Shown here piece by piece: positions 1 to 5,350 of a DNA stretch of 6,541 bases. The DNA comes from Clostridiales bacterium (lineage in GTDB: Bacteria; Bacillota; Clostridia; Oscillospirales; Oscillospiraceae). Position 1 is the first letter of the stretch. Each line of letters opens with the position of its first letter. A program made the position numbers and the translations under genes. The stretch spans positions 1 to 6,541 of the forward strand of contig JAAYCC010000250.1 in NCBI GenBank assembly GCA_012729875.1. The letters run 5' to 3'. The notes beneath the pieces are model-generated. The model was not told the origin of the DNA and ran no database searches. It worked only from the letters and a program-made list of their open reading frames with translations.

Positions 1-25
1 CTTATACCACTACGAGGAGTATAAA

Positions 26-268
26 ATGCGGCTTGACAAATATCTCAAAGTTTCAAGGCTCATCAAGCGCCGCACGGTGGCCAATGAGGCCTGTGACGGT
101 GGGCGGGTGACGGTTAACGGCAAAGTTTCCAAGGCGTCTTATGAAGTCAGGATAGGCGACATTATCGAGATCCGCTTCGGGCAGCGCGCCGTAAAGGTGG
201 AGGTACTGGAGATAGCGGATGCAGTCGCAAAAACCGATGCCGCCGCTATGTACCGGGAGATAGTATAA
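26..268 (+). CDS. rqcP: RqcP-like S4-domain RNA-binding protein (YabO family)
   Basis: This 80-residue protein is nearly all S4 RNA-binding fold. The conserved S4 core runs from residue 2 to about 32 (RLDKYLKVSRLIKRRT, then a GGRVTVNG turn), followed by a basic strand around FGQRAVKVEV (51-60). The size and the AAAMYREI-like tail resemble Bacillus YabO, now called RqcP. In that family the protein binds the stalled 50S subunit with peptidyl-tRNA and works with RqcH to add C-terminal alanine tails to nascent chains; that role here is by homology. The ATG follows a GAGGAG site (14-19) by 6 nt. A frame ending in TAA at 22-24 lies just before the start, so an upstream operon partner may exist outside the window. 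RqcH is not in view. A general Hsp15-like heat-shock S4 protein is the alternative, but the length and sequence favour RqcP. Confidence 0.9.
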   Translation: MRLDKYLKVSRLIKRRTVANEACDGGRVTVNGKVSKASYEVRIGDIIEIRFGQRAVKVEVLEIADAVAKTDAAAMYREIV

Positions 269-348
269 TTTTTTTTCGTTTTGCATGTTCCGCTAATAAG
301 CGCATGTGCTGCCTCTCAGCCAGGGACATATTTGATACAGTTTAATAC

Positions 349-391
349 ATAAGCAACAGGGATAATACAACTTTCCTGTTGCTTATTTTTT
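349..391 (+). terminator. Intrinsic terminator downstream of rqcP
   Basis: A perfect 12-bp stem pairs 349-360 (ATAAGCAACAGG) with 375-386, closing a 14-nt loop, and runs directly into a T tract (386-391). It lies 80 nt after the rqcP stop with no gene between, so it most likely ends the rqcP transcript and leaves a sizeable 3' untranslated region. It could also end a short RNA starting in the gap, but no strong promoter is seen there. Confidence 0.8.
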
Positions 392-537
392 GCGGGGAAA
401 TTGCGGAACAATATTTTCTCGTTTGTCAAGGAGTTTTTTGTCAAAGAAGAGGCTGTTCTGGCAAATAAATGTTTTATGTAAACCAAACTATGAATTGTTT
501 GTACGTAATTGATGAGGAGGGGATGTTGAAAAGTCTG

Positions 538-660
538 TTGACAATGTTCAAAACCGTTGATTATTAAGGAATTTTGGTTTTTCTGAAATATTGACAAATG
601 TTCACCATATTTGAATATAAAAATTTTGAGTGAATACTCGTCAACCAAGTTACAAATGTT
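538..660 (+). repeat. Three ACAA(A)TGTT repeats upstream of the carboxypeptidase gene
   Basis: TTGACAATGTTCA (538-550), TTGACAAATGTTCA (591-604) and TTACAAATGTTAG (650-662) share the core ACAA(A)TGTT, with core starts 53 and 58 bp apart. The second and third copies have the dyad ACA-NN-TGT. The first is one base shorter, which breaks the symmetry. The second copy overlaps the candidate -35 box. This fits operator sites for a regulator, but chance in AT-rich DNA cannot be excluded. Confidence 0.4.
591..621 (+). promoter_or_regulatory. Candidate sigma-A promoter for the carboxypeptidase gene
   Basis: A perfect TTGACA -35 box (591-596) is followed after 19 bp by TATAAA (616-621). The 19-bp spacing is longer than the ideal 17, and a 17-bp alternative (AATATA, 614-619) is a poorer match. 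Initiation here would leave a leader of about 125 nt before the ATG at 754. A sporulation sigma factor promoter, as drives dacF in Bacillus, was looked for by eye and not recognised. Confidence 0.35.
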
Positions 661-753
661 AGATGGGTGATTAAAACTGTAACAGTAATAAGCGGTTGGT
701 CTCCGCCATATTGTGAAATAAAAGTAAATGGACAAGGAGAGAGGAGACCTGTC

Positions 754-1896
754 ATGAAAAAACTGATAACCGCCGTTCTCATCGCGGCAATTCTGAGCGT
801 TCCCGCATATGCCGTAGACACGCTCAGCGAGGACGCCATATCAATACCTGTTCCCTCGGCGCTGCTTATGGAGAAAAGCAGCGGGGAGGTCATCTATGCT
901 AAAAATGCCTATGAGCATCTGACGCCTGCCAGTATTACAAAGATAATGACGCTTCTGCTGGTGATGGAAGAGATTGAAGCGGGGCGTCTGACCGAGCAGG
1001 ATCTTGTGACTTGCTCGAGCCACGCCGCATCCATGGGCGGCAGCCAGATATGGCTCGAGGAGGGCGAACAGCTGACCGTGGGCGAGATGCTGAAAGCGGT
1101 GTCTGTAGTGTCTGCCAACGACTGTGCGGTGGCTCTTGCGGAGCACATAGCCGGATCGGAAGAGAGCTTTGTCGCGCGGATGAATGAGCGTGCGTCCCAG
1201 CTGGGCATGAACGACACAAACTTTGTTGACTGCACGGGACTTACAGACGATGAGAACCACTACACCTGTGCCTTTGATGTGGCGGTTATGTCGCGTATGC
1301 TCATCCGCCACGACGAAATTAAAAAATACACTACCATATGGATGGACTCTCTTAGAAACGGAGAATCACAGCTTGTAAACACAAACAGGCTGGTGAGGTT
1401 TTACAACGGCGCCACAGGCCTTAAAACCGGCTTTACGAACAAGGCGATGTACTGCCTCTCGGCCACAGCTGAGAGAGACGGTACGGAGTATATCGCGGTA
1501 GTTATGCACGCGGCTACCACAGATGAGCGCTTTGAGAGTGCTAAGACACTTCTTAACTATGCTTTTGCCAATTACACGGTCTGCTCGCTCAGAAGTCCCG
1601 ACGCGCTTCCTCCGGTTCCTGTATCGCTTGGCGAGACAGACTGCGTTCAGCCTGTATATCTCGGAGAGGAGGGAATGCTGATTGAAAAGACCGCGCTGGG
1701 CGAACTGCGGTATGAGGCGTTTCTTCCGGAGAGCATAAATGCTCCGGTATATGAGGGTGACATCATAGGCGAGATGATCATATACTCCGGAGAATCGGAG
1801 CTTGTCCGCGTTGAGCTGGCGGCCTCCAACGATGTGGCGCGTCTGACGGTCGGGAAGCTGTATGGCAGGCTTTTGTGTAAGCTTTTTGGTGGATGA
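754..1896 (+). CDS. dacF: Secreted D-alanyl-D-alanine carboxypeptidase (DacF/PBP5 type)
   Basis: This 380-residue penicillin-binding protein removes the terminal D-alanine from peptidoglycan stem peptides outside the membrane. Residues 1-20 form a signal peptide (MKKLITAV, hydrophobic core, AYA cleavage site). The peptidase S11 domain carries all three active-site motifs: SITK (60-63, nucleophile S60, base K63), SAN (120-122) and KTG (224-226). A PBP5-type C-terminal beta domain spans roughly 277-366, and the end (VGKLYGRLLCKLF) could be a short amphipathic membrane anchor. The ATG at 754 is chosen over an in-frame GTG at 667 because GAGGAG (741-746) sits 7 nt upstream and the signal peptide begins there. 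Length is near Bacillus DacF (about 389). It is not next to spoIIA genes here, so assignment to DacF rather than DacA/DacB is tentative, while the enzyme class is certain. Confidence 0.92.
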   Translation: MKKLITAVLIAAILSVPAYAVDTLSEDAISIPVPSALLMEKSSGEVIYAKNAYEHLTPASITKIMTLLLVMEEIEAGRLTEQDLVTCSSHAASMGGSQIWLEEGEQLTVGEMLKAVSVVSANDCAVALAEHIAGSEESFVARMNERASQLGMNDTNFVDCTGLTDDENHYTCAFDVAVMSRMLIRHDEIKKYTTIWMDSLRNGESQLVNTNRLVRFYNGATGLKTGFTNKAMYCLSATAERDGTEYIAVVMHAATTDERFESAKTLLNYAFANYTVCSLRSPDALPPVPVSLGETDCVQPVYLGEEGMLIEKTALGELRYEAFLPESINAPVYEGDIIGEMIIYSGESELVRVELAASNDVARLTVGKLYGRLLCKLFGG

Positions 1897-1907
1897 ACTC
1901 CACTTTA
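1888..1907 (+). terminator. Weak terminator-like hairpin over the carboxypeptidase stop codon
   Basis: GGTGGA (1888-1893) pairs with TCCACT (1899-1904, one G-T pair) around a 5-nt loop that contains the TGA stop, followed by TTTATAG. The stem is short and the T run is interrupted, so termination would be partial at best. Shortly after, CCGCC (1918-1922) and GGCGG (1949-1953) form a long-looped pair whose adjacent T6 run faces the minus strand. Confidence 0.25.
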
Positions 1908-1972
1908 TAGCAAAAAACCGCCAGAATTTGCAGTCTTCTTCCCACTAAGGCGGCAGAATTAACAAATATTGC

Positions 1973-2001
1973 TTGAATTATATCAGACCTTGTATTACAA
2001 T
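1973..2001 (+). promoter_or_regulatory. Candidate sigma-A promoter for pgi
   Basis: TTGAAT (1973-1978) and TACAAT (1996-2001) are separated by an ideal 17 bp. Transcription would begin near 2008, giving a leader of about 45 nt before the ATG at 2054. This also argues against translation from the in-frame TTG at 1973, because that triplet would be part of the -35 box. Confidence 0.5.
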
Positions 2002-2053
2002 TAATAGCCAAAGAAAGTCACTGGCATTACCAAAGAAACGAGGATCAACATTT

Positions 2054-3334
2054 ATGGTAAAGGTAGATTTGACCGGAGCGAGAGAGTTCTTTTGCGACGA
2101 AGGACCGGATTATGCCCGGGTATCCGATGCGCACAGGACTTTGGCCGAGCGTACGGGCGAGGGCTCTGAGTTTACCGGCTGGATGGACCTGCCTTCCCGC
2201 ACTATCGGAACAGAGCTAAAGGCGATTTTATCTGCTGCCTCAAAAATAAAAAAGAATTCCGAGGCCCTCGTTGTTATTGGCATAGGCGGGTCCTATCTAG
2301 GCGCCCGCGCCGCAATCGAGTTTATCAAATCTCCAAACTACAATCTTTTGCCGAAAGAGACGCCAGACATTTACTTTGCCGGTAACGGACTGTCCGCCTC
2401 GGCTATGAGCGAGATCATTGAACTTCTCGGCGATCGTGACTTTTCGATAAACGTTATATCCAAATCCGGCGGAACACTGGAGCCGGCCGTGGCGTTTAGG
2501 GTCTTCAAGGAAATCCTTGAAAAAAAATATGGCTCCGCCGCAAAAAAACGCATTTACGTCACTACGGACGCAGAGAGGGGCGTTCTCCATGATATGGCGG
2601 TCAGCGAGGGCTGGGAACGCTTCGTGATCCCGGATGACGTTGGCGGCAGATATTCCGTTCTCTCGGCTGTGGGGCTTTTGCCAATGGCCGTGGCGGGCAT
2701 AGACATTGGCCGCGTTTTAAGCTGTGCGGCAAGCGAGATGGATCGGTATAACCTTCGCTCCCAGGAAAACCCCGTGTGGCTGTATGCAGGCGCAAGACAG
2801 CACCTCTATCAAAAAGGGAGGACTATAGAGATACTTTCCAGCTACGAGCCGTATTTTCGCTATACTGCGGAGTGGTGGAAGCAGCTTTTTGGTGAAAGCG
2901 AGGGAAAAAACGGAGTGGGTATTTTCCCGGCATATGCAGAATACAGTGCGGATCTGCACTCAATGGGACAGTATATCCAGGATGGACCCCGCAGACTTAT
3001 GGAGACCGTCGTGAGCATCGAAAAGACCGGCTCCCTGTTGAAAGTGCCTTTTGAGCTTGGAGACAGGGACGGGCTTAACTATCTTGCGGGATGCGAGTTT
3101 GAAGACATATCAAGAACCGTTGCCCGAGCCGTTGCTCAGGCGCATATTAAGGGTGAAGTGCCGAATATCTCTATCACCGTTCCCGAGAGAAATGAGGATG
3201 GCTTTGCCTCTCTGGTCTGCTTTTTTGAAATGTCCTGTGCCATATCTGCATATATTTCCGGTGTAAACCCGTTTAACCAGCCGGGAGTCGAGGCATATAA
3301 GAAAAATATGTTCAAACTTCTGAAAAAGGAATAA
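2054..3334 (+). CDS. pgi: Glucose-6-phosphate isomerase
   Basis: This 426-residue cytosolic enzyme interconverts glucose 6-phosphate and fructose 6-phosphate in glycolysis and gluconeogenesis. Both family signatures are present: DDVGGRYSVLSAVG (194-207) and GVNPFNQPGVEAYK (403-416). The phosphate-binding loop SKSGGT lies at 136-141 and the IGIGGSYLGA motif at 75-84. By alignment to the family, catalytic residues are E281 (FGESEGK), H302 (DLHSMGQ) and K416. Length and layout match the short Firmicutes form (about 450 residues), not the roughly 550-residue proteobacterial form. The ATG at 2054 has GAGGA (2040-2044) 9 nt upstream, and the N-terminus from there aligns with Bacillus Pgi. The 27 extra codons upstream do not look like protein and overlap the candidate promoter. 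No convincing terminator follows, so read-through into the next gene is possible. Confidence 0.97.
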   Translation: MVKVDLTGAREFFCDEGPDYARVSDAHRTLAERTGEGSEFTGWMDLPSRTIGTELKAILSAASKIKKNSEALVVIGIGGSYLGARAAIEFIKSPNYNLLPKETPDIYFAGNGLSASAMSEIIELLGDRDFSINVISKSGGTLEPAVAFRVFKEILEKKYGSAAKKRIYVTTDAERGVLHDMAVSEGWERFVIPDDVGGRYSVLSAVGLLPMAVAGIDIGRVLSCAASEMDRYNLRSQENPVWLYAGARQHLYQKGRTIEILSSYEPYFRYTAEWWKQLFGESEGKNGVGIFPAYAEYSADLHSMGQYIQDGPRRLMETVVSIEKTGSLLKVPFELGDRDGLNYLAGCEFEDISRTVARAVAQAHIKGEVPNISITVPERNEDGFASLVCFFEMSCAISAYISGVNPFNQPGVEAYKKNMFKLLKKE

Positions 3335-3374
3335 CAGACAAAACTCAAATTTACAAATTGTTTTAATTGCCGCC

Positions 3375-3403
3375 TTGAAGTCGGATATGAGCTATGCTAG
3401 AAT
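3375..3403 (+). promoter_or_regulatory. Extended -10 promoter for the small P-loop gene
   Basis: TTGAAG (3375-3380), a 17-bp spacer and TAGAAT (3398-3403) form a good sigma-A-like promoter, strengthened by a TG pair one base before the -10 box (TGCTAGAAT). Initiation near 3410 would give a leader of about 55 nt ahead of the small P-loop protein. Confidence 0.6.
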
Positions 3404-3447
3404 TAAGAAAGGGAAGAGATGTCCAACAGAGATTAAATAATACATAT

Positions 3448-3467
3448 AAAGGAGTGTGGTTACATTG
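3448..3467 (+). promoter_or_regulatory. Ribosome binding site that decides a TTG start
   Basis: AAAGGAG (3448-3454) is the only strong Shine-Dalgarno near the small P-loop gene. The GTG at 3456 lies too close, and the TTG at 3465-3467 is 10 nt away, slightly long but usable. TTG also places the first beta strand and Walker A motif at the very N-terminus. Confidence 0.55.
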
Positions 3468-3878
3468 GTTAAGTTAATCATGGGGCCGAAGGGAACCGGT
3501 AAAACAAAGGCTCTTGTTGAGCTTGTAAAGCAGGCTACAGAAAAGGAAAACGGCAGCGTAGTGTGTATTGAGAAGGACAAAAACCTGACCTTTGACGTAC
3601 CCTACACCGCGCGTCTCATCCATGCAAGCGACTATAATTTCGGTTCTATGGAATTCTTTGAGGGATTCATCAGCGGTCTCCATGCGGCAAACTATGACAT
3701 AACCCACGTTTTTATCGACAACCTTTTAAAAATGTTCGATGAAGCCATTGATATAAAGACGCTCGCAAAGATCCTCGATACTCTCGACGCTTTCGGCGAA
3801 AAAGAGGGCATTAGCTTTACAGTTACCGCCACCGGAGACCCAGAAACAGCCGGAGACGACGTCAAAAAATACCTCTGA
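3465..3878 (+). CDS. Small stand-alone P-loop NTPase-like protein, function unknown
   Basis: I do not recognise a named gene. The 137-residue product starts directly with a nucleotide-binding fold: Walker A GPKGTGKT at 7-14 after a short hydrophobic strand (MVKLIM), and a Walker B-like HVFIDN at 81-86 with D85. A late strand, FTVTATGDPE (118-127), is where a sensor residue sits in related P-loop folds. There is no signal peptide, membrane segment or second domain, and no helicase or AAA+ arginine-finger motif is evident, so it may act through a partner or as a small regulatory NTPase; that is inference. The start is most likely TTG at 3465, 10 nt after AAAGGAG (3448-3454). The in-frame GTG at 3456 is only 1 nt from that site and so unlikely. 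Its own promoter and strong terminator suggest a single-gene unit, with possible read-through from pgi. Confidence 0.85.
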   Translation: MVKLIMGPKGTGKTKALVELVKQATEKENGSVVCIEKDKNLTFDVPYTARLIHASDYNFGSMEFFEGFISGLHAANYDITHVFIDNLLKMFDEAIDIKTLAKILDTLDAFGEKEGISFTVTATGDPETAGDDVKKYL

Positions 3879-3893
3879 CCCTTAAAATATGGT

Positions 3894-3929
3894 GGGCCGA
3901 CGCAAAAAAGTTTGCGTCGGCCCGTTTTT
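3894..3929 (+). terminator. Strong intrinsic terminator after the small P-loop gene
   Basis: A perfect 13-bp stem pairs GGGCCGACGCAAA (3894-3906) with 3911-3923 around the tetraloop AAAG, followed by G and T5 (3925-3929). It starts 15 nt after the stop codon and is the strongest terminator in the window. It isolates the P-loop gene from the downstream membrane protein gene. Confidence 0.93.
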
Positions 3930-3931
3930 AG

Positions 3932-3961
3932 TTGACTGATAACTAGATATTAGAGTAAAAT
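3932..3961 (+). promoter_or_regulatory. Sigma-A promoter for the AI-2E family gene
   Basis: TTGACT (3932-3937) and TAAAAT (3956-3961) each match the consensus at five of six positions, with an 18-bp spacer. It begins just 3 nt after the preceding terminator's T run. Initiation would fall near 3968, which makes translation from the ATG at 3974 unlikely (only about 6 nt of leader) and favours the ATG at 4013. Confidence 0.65.
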
Positions 3962-4012
3962 GAAAATCAGACTATGGTTTTTTGGGACAAGTATGGTTTG
4001 GGAGAGCGTGAC

Positions 4013-5338
4013 ATGGGGAACTTCAAAATTGAAAAGAAATATCTCTATTGGGGTTTGACGGCCTTTTTGGTTATCATTGCCTGTATTGCGTTTTATTCGA
4101 TAATACAGCATTGGAGCGGTATCCGGGCGGCGGTCAAGTCGCTTTTCAAAATACTCAGCCCTTTTATATGGGGCGCTGCGCTGGCGTATCTTCTGACTCC
4201 GATCGTACGAGTGTTCCAGGAGGAACTGTTCCAGCCTTTGGGTATGAGAATCAACAGGGGGGACGTAACCAAGGCGCGAAAGTTCGGCCGAGGTATGGCC
4301 ATTACCTTTGCGATCATTCTAATGATTGCGCTTATCTCCGTGCTGATCTATCTCATAATACCGCAGCTGTATGAGAGTCTTGAGAGCCTGGTTACCAATA
4401 TTTCGGGGAGTATTGAAAAACTCCAGAAATGGGCGGACAGGTGGCTTGAGAATTACCCTATTCTTGAGACAAACTTTTCCGACGTGCTTGACGATATCAG
4501 CGGCTCCTTTACAAAGTGGGTAAAGGAGACTCTGTTGCCGCAGATGACCACAATAATATCAAGCGTTTCAACAGGCGTTATCAACGTAGTCAAGGCTCTT
4601 GCTAACATAGTAATAGCGACTGCCGTATCCATATATATCATGTACAGCCGTGAAAAATTCACAGCGCAGGCGAAGAAAATAATGTACTCTATCTTTACCC
4701 CGAGGTATTCAAGAAAGATTTTAAATGTCCTCCGCTTTACAGACAGGGCTTTCATGGGCTTTTTCAGCGGTAAACTTCTGGACTCTCTGCTCATTGGCAT
4801 TATATGCTATATCGCCTGCCTGATAATAGGAATCAAAGACTCCGTCTTAATTGCGGTCATAGTCGGTATCACGAATATAATTCCGGTATTCGGCCCTTTC
4901 ATTGGCACAGTTCCGTCCGCTCTCATTGTTCTCATGTACTCGCCGATAAAGTGTCTGATATTTGTTATTTTCATTATAGTGCTGCAGCAGTTTGACGGGA
5001 ATTTTCTCGGTCCGAAGATCCTCGGCAGCAAGACCGGACTCAGCGGCTTTTGGGTTCTGTTTTCAATAATAGTGGGCGCTGGGCTGTTCGGGCCGATCGG
5101 TATGATTATCGGCGTACCTCTGTTTGTAGTCTTCGCGGCGGGTATAAAGTCACTTGTCAACAATAAGCTCAAAAGACACGGTCTGCCGGTAAATATAGAC
5201 ATATACGACGGCCTGGACTATATAGACCCGGAGACAAACAAACCGGTCAAAAAGACTTACGCCGGAAATGCGAATATTGCTGCCGGTAAAATTCTGACAG
5301 AAAAAGAGAAAGAAGATAAAAGCGCTGAGGACAAGTAA
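4013..5338 (+). CDS. AI-2E family transporter-like membrane protein
   Basis: This 441-residue polytopic inner-membrane protein belongs to the AI-2E transporter family (TqsA/YdbI/YtvI-like). Hydrophobic segments lie near residues 12-31, 49-68, 97-117, 185-210, 250-274, 276-305, 312-327 and 345-376, with a hydrophilic, probably extracytoplasmic section around 118-184. The family hallmark is in the C-terminal half: NIIPVFGPFIGTVPSALI (288-305), DGNFLGPKILG (328-338) and PIGMIIGVPLFVV (361-373). Residues after about 380 form a soluble, charged tail ending in KEKEDKSAEDK. The ATG at 4013 has GGGAG (4000-4004) 8 nt upstream and fits the promoter; the ATG at 3974 would add 13 residues without a good ribosome site. 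The family name reflects one E. coli member linked to autoinducer-2 export. Other members are linked to ion or antiporter activity, so the substrate here is unknown. Confidence 0.9.
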   Translation: MGNFKIEKKYLYWGLTAFLVIIACIAFYSIIQHWSGIRAAVKSLFKILSPFIWGAALAYLLTPIVRVFQEELFQPLGMRINRGDVTKARKFGRGMAITFAIILMIALISVLIYLIIPQLYESLESLVTNISGSIEKLQKWADRWLENYPILETNFSDVLDDISGSFTKWVKETLLPQMTTIISSVSTGVINVVKALANIVIATAVSIYIMYSREKFTAQAKKIMYSIFTPRYSRKILNVLRFTDRAFMGFFSGKLLDSLLIGIICYIACLIIGIKDSVLIAVIVGITNIIPVFGPFIGTVPSALIVLMYSPIKCLIFVIFIIVLQQFDGNFLGPKILGSKTGLSGFWVLFSIIVGAGLFGPIGMIIGVPLFVVFAAGIKSLVNNKLKRHGLPVNIDIYDGLDYIDPETNKPVKKTYAGNANIAAGKILTEKEKEDKSAEDK

Positions 5339-5350
5339 AGTCCTCAGCGC
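5322..5350 (-). terminator. Shared hairpin between convergent genes, terminator for the cysteine desulfurase
   Basis: GCGCTGAGGAC (5322-5332) pairs perfectly over 11 bp with 5340-5350, with a 7-nt loop AAGTAAA. Read on the minus strand the stem is followed by TTTT (5321-5318) and further pyrimidine-rich sequence, a reasonable intrinsic terminator. On the plus strand no T run follows, so termination of the membrane protein transcript would be less efficient or depend on other means. The loop carries the plus-strand TAA (5336-5338) and the right arm carries the minus-strand TGA (5346-5344). Confidence 0.8.

Larger units (their letters stand above)
269..753. other. 485-bp AT-rich intergenic region between rqcP and the carboxypeptidase gene
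   Basis: No convincing gene is present. The region holds the terminator at 349-391, two direct copies of TTTGTCAA (422-429 and 437-444), three related ACAA(A)TGTT sites (541-548, 594-602, 652-660), a TTGACA-type promoter candidate (591-621) and an 11-bp palindrome ACTGTAACAGT (676-686). A 32-codon open frame at 469-567 has no properly spaced ribosome binding site. The stretch is clearly more AT-rich than the flanking genes, as expected for regulatory or untranslated DNA. Confidence 0.6.

Noticed and set aside
1..24. A frame ending LIPLRGV then TAA at 22-24, possibly the tail of an upstream gene coupled to rqcP.
   Set aside because: Seven codons are too few to identify a gene, and another frame is open across the same bases.
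469..567. A 32-codon plus-strand frame (starts MFYVNQTM) with an internal GAGGAGGGG-ATG at 514-525, considered as a small protein or leader peptide.
   Set aside because: The first ATG has no well-spaced ribosome site, and the internal ATG is only 2 nt from its GGAGG. No promoter is clearly placed to transcribe it.
316..735. A 139-codon open frame on the minus strand across most of the gene-free gap.
   Set aside because: It begins at TTG without a Shine-Dalgarno, contains the rqcP terminator hairpin, and its translation is a low-complexity mix rich in I, Y, N and K with no recognisable motif. AT-rich spacer DNA explains it.
1918..1953. CCGCC...GGCGG pair with a T6 run on the minus strand, resembling a minus-strand terminator, plus near-identical GCCAGAATT and GGCAGAATT copies at 1920-1928 and 1952-1960.
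   Set aside because: The stem is only 5 bp with a 26-nt loop, and no minus-strand gene lies to the right that would need it. The short repeat may be chance.
3347..3364. AATT-TACA-AATT followed by TTTT after pgi, considered as a terminator.
   Set aside because: The stem is a 4-bp all-AT helix, too weak to support a call.
3960..4058. A 32-codon frame starting MKIRLWFFG, overlapping the AI-2E gene start in another frame.
   Set aside because: Its ATG overlaps the -10 box of the promoter and lacks a ribosome site, so it would lie upstream of the transcript start.
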